From assembly GCF_964283195.1 (NCBI RefSeq), contig NZ_CAXYLH010000014.1: a stretch of DNA of 49,274 nt, one strand, 5' to 3'. Every line of letters begins with the position of its first letter. Position 1 is the stretch's first letter. Source of the stretch: Paratractidigestivibacter sp003150175. Lineage in GTDB: Bacteria > Actinomycetota > Coriobacteriia > Coriobacteriales > Atopobiaceae. The translations under genes and the position numbers were made by a program. The notes under the pieces were generated by a model. It saw nothing but the letters and a program-made list of their open reading frames with translations, was not told the DNA's origin and ran no database searches. Of this stretch, positions 47,801 through 49,274 are shown in pieces.

Positions 47801-49274
47801 CCCTCGACCTCACGATTCCCGACGGCTTCACCGTCGACACCTCTCACTTGAGCCTCGCCAACGAGCTCTTCAAGGTCTCCGACATCCAGACCAATGGCAA
47901 CAAGCTCACCATCACCCTCGGCTTCATCCGACAGACCGAGCCCGTCAATCCCACCACCGCCAACCCCCTGTGCGTGATGAGCGGCGTCGAGCTCATTCCC
48001 AACGATGACGCGCCGTGGGATAAGGACGGCCTTCTCCCCGCAGGAATCCAGGGCACGCTTTCCTACGACATCTACGCGCACTTCCACAGCCTGAAGAACC
48101 TCGCCTCCAACCCCGAGTTCCAGGAGAAGTACGGCCTGTACCCCTACGACAACAGCGAGAACCTCGAGGGAGACTACGGCGCCCACTTCTCCGACACGGT
48201 CGCGACGATCACCGACGAGTTCAGCCTGCTGCACAACGTTCAGCACGGCTGGGTCCGCAAGGACGGCGCCTGGACCTATTTCGACGAAAGCGGCCACACC
48301 CTCACGGGCATCCAGGAGCTTCCGAGCTTCACCGAGGGCGAGGACGGCACCTTCTGGTACGACCTTGGCGTGTCCGGCTCCTGTACGGCCAAGTACACGG
48401 GACTCGTCCAGAGGGACGGCAAGACGTTCTGCGCCCGCTTTGGCTCGCTGGTAAGCGGCTGGCAGGCCGTTCAGGACGACGGTGACAAGACTCACTACTA
48501 TTTCTTCGACCCCTCCACCCACGAGGCGAAGACGGGCGAGTCGGTCGTGTCGGGTCTCACCTACACCTTCAACGACGCCGGCCAGCTCGTGCGTGGTGCC
48601 TTCCACTCCGACGGCTCTGGCATCCGCTACAACTGGGCCGGTCGCGACCTGTGGCGCCAGTTCGTCACTCTCGACGAGGGGACGTACTGGATCGACGCAG
48701 ACCTCCACGTGGCCCATGGCAATGAGCACACGGTGGACACCAACGTCAAGGACGTCACCTGGTATCACTTTGACGAGGACACCGGCCTCATGACCGGCCT
48801 CTGCACGGGCATCTTCACCTATCACGGCGCCCCGTACTACGCCGATGAGAACGGCAAGGTGCACTACGGCCTCATCCAGACTGCCGACGGAATCGTGTTC
48901 TGCGAAACGCTTGGCGCGCTGAGCATCAGCAAGGGCGTCTACGTCGACGACTCTACCGAGCAGCACGGCTGCTCTCTCTCCAACGGCTGGTACTACGCTG
49001 GCGAGAAGGGGCTCCTGCAAAGGGACGGCTTTGCCACCATCAATGGGAACACCTACCACTATCAGGGCTACGCCATCGAAAAGGGCCTGAAGAAGATCGA
49101 CGGCGATTACTACCTCTTCAACGCCGGCACCGGCAGGATGTACGCGAACGGTAGCTTCTGGGTCGATTCGAACCCCTACGGCATCGCTCCTGGCACCTAC
49201 CGCTTCGACGCCGACGGCAGGCTCGTGACCAAGAGCGGCTGGCAGACCGAGACCGGCGAGGACGGCGCCTCCCA
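44818..49274 (+). CDS. giant secreted protein with phosphodiester glycosidase (NAGPA-like) domain and wall-binding repeats, 3-prime end outside window
   Basis: At least 1485 residues from a GTG 11 nt after AAGGAG; a nearer ATG (44807) stops after four codons. Signal peptide (LSVFVSATLVFGMVPTYAFA), acidic low-complexity region to about 115, then an unrecognised helical domain (FGHMFGCLDMAWHT, GSWAGDLSDLIWL; about 120-380). About 390-645 is a phosphodiester glycosidase domain: AVAGVNADFYDMSNGVPSG, VNLDGGGSATFAG, NSPSDGYERSVSSSLVVV. Ig-like and unknown beta regions follow, and from about 1145 cell-wall-binding repeats (WVRKDGAWTYFDESGH, DGDYYLFNAGTGRMYANGSF). Relatives cleave N-acetylglucosamine-1-phosphodiesters; substrate here might be a wall glycopolymer. 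Confidence 0.85.
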   Translation, partial: MSKTAQRALSVFVSATLVFGMVPTYAFATTDLDAGADSASQESHGLAEDPASPDSEEGEASDDGVSATLSVSLDEGDDPIESNEANADSSNVEAAPQSIGSVDSYDQFVDSLVSLEGYARAYAQEHEGEDANSLIINFIRTGVTRYTTSNWTTFCGPENTTFTGYVAEQDAANGTSATALRDLKTFTLPNGDEVDFGHMFGCLDMAWHTKNQGTADLGSWAGDLSDLIWLVSTTGIEQGTVDQMADVIRTDSTRYFLHALDTGGHSFSSTDLYGDLDSLYILRSIESGVSITSAVKNYFTANLTNTIRSRNFLSMRLSESSTREDIRSDVYGLYMGNEGVLTLEGTYLPEGVNDDIRKASCYAFADWIYLNAFDEAATSYYSVFSSESSTLAPGVTHVRKKAMTVDNKQIVYQLATVDVSRDDVTVEANYKDNDASSWGMQRVSEQMQAAERRHDDPNDSENYVPNYRAVAGVNADFYDMSNGVPSGALVMNGKQYHGAGNENFFAILDDGSAVIGAPSDWSAYKSRVREAVGASIYLVKDGKPAVSANDNYTSNRVSRTCVGITYDGKVVLMVLDGRQEPYSAGGAAQEIAQIMIEAGCVTAVNLDGGGSATFAGRPEGSDEISVMNSPSDGYERSVSSSLVVVSTARPSNEFDHALVSSDYDYLTVGTDMSLTLTGVSATGGPVDIPEGATLRLQDDGVGTLSSNTFTASALGDARLQLVAADGNTVLGSKTLHVVEPTDLRFGKPNVNAIYGQSTELPLEASYNGNPVKINDQDVTFGYLKETLQSIGSIEGSEVNTTKKELVFDYPEAGSIENFRFTPAADCTLRTLKVGAVLTSKLQDFKDTINNEFAKAYQEALANGASEESALASAQNTAVTKALETVGSIDIYMYNEDEASFDFNAADGQTEDATLAWKREVPGSVFNPDEGYYPLTDGESTGQINYTFAVDMSKVPIPKKLSGLLYMLPGGDQEGRTAWDFMLQLAERISPCTTVTLDLTIPDGFTVDTSHLSLANELFKVSDIQTNGNKLTITLGFIRQTEPVNPTTANPLCVMSGVELIPNDDAPWDKDGLLPAGIQGTLSYDIYAHFHSLKNLASNPEFQEKYGLYPYDNSENLEGDYGAHFSDTVATITDEFSLLHNVQHGWVRKDGAWTYFDESGHTLTGIQELPSFTEGEDGTFWYDLGVSGSCTAKYTGLVQRDGKTFCARFGSLVSGWQAVQDDGDKTHYYFFDPSTHEAKTGESVVSGLTYTFNDAGQLVRGAFHSDGSGIRYNWAGRDLWRQFVTLDEGTYWIDADLHVAHGNEHTVDTNVKDVTWYHFDEDTGLMTGLCTGIFTYHGAPYYADENGKVHYGLIQTADGIVFCETLGALSISKGVYVDDSTEQHGCSLSNGWYYAGEKGLLQRDGFATINGNTYHYQGYAIEKGLKKIDGDYYLFNAGTGRMYANGSFWVDSNPYGIAPGTYRFDADGRLVTKSGWQTETGEDGAS

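Noticed and set aside
44707..49059. A very long open frame on the minus strand (about 1450 codons) across the second giant gene
   Set aside because: It is the mirror of a high-GC3 plus-strand gene: the plus frame has signal peptide, NAGPA motifs and repeats, while the minus frame reads as Val/Gly/Asp-rich text without motifs and has no credible start.

Overview
The window is high-GC bacterial DNA and most resembles an actinobacterium of the class Coriobacteriia (Olsenella, Atopobium or Collinsella type). This is an inference from base composition, codon use and the style of the surface proteins, not from a marker gene. It holds two unrelated blocks: a temperate tailed-phage genome (1 to about 29.8 kb) and chromosomal DNA (29.8 to 49.3 kb).

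PROPHAGE. The left end lies outside the window. A leftward CI-like repressor and an unknown gene face a rightward Cro-like HTH gene across an operator region with two matching 16-bp palindromes. An antirepressor (Bro-N/KilAC) follows. The early/replication module (2.9-7.9 kb) holds an HTH protein, SSB, a DUF4373-type replication protein, iteron-like repeats, a chain of overlapping small genes (several zinc-ribbon-like) and a lipoprotein. Unusually, the tyrosine integrase (7.9-9.0 kb) lies between the early and late modules. Then come a probable late regulator, membrane microproteins, a decamer repeat array, HNH nuclease, terminases, SPP1-type portal, a MuF minor capsid protein fused to a HEADH zincin-like domain, scaffold, HK97-type capsid, connectors, tail tube, a frameshifted tail chaperone (A AAA AAC), tape measure, Dit, Tal and receptor-binding/carbohydrate-binding proteins, and a holin/endolysin cassette. 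The prophage ends at a 45-nt 3-prime fragment of tRNA-Met(CAU), marking an attachment junction. The virion would be a siphovirus.

CHROMOSOME. A small membrane protein gene is followed by tRNA-Val(CAC) and tRNA-Ala(GGC). Two OatA-like acyltransferase genes follow on the minus strand; the first is intact and the second carries at least three frame disruptions. Between them lie an inverted, identical second copy of tRNA-Ala, an ABC-F gene remnant and a perfect 21-bp inverted repeat. Next is a rightward glycan-export operon: phosphoglycosyl transferase, Wzz-like co-polymerase, CpsD-like tyrosine kinase, CpsB-like phosphatase, lipoprotein, hexapeptide acetyltransferase and an Lgt-like membrane protein. 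Two giant secreted proteins with cell-wall-binding repeats follow; one has an assembly gap, and the other carries a phosphodiester glycosidase (NAGPA-like) domain and runs off the window.

The most notable points are the C7 tract that throws the natural start of the phosphoglycosyl transferase out of frame (possible phase variation or a base-call error), the MuF-zincin/neighbour cassette, the overlapping early microprotein chain, and the inverted tRNA-Ala pair around an acyltransferase.
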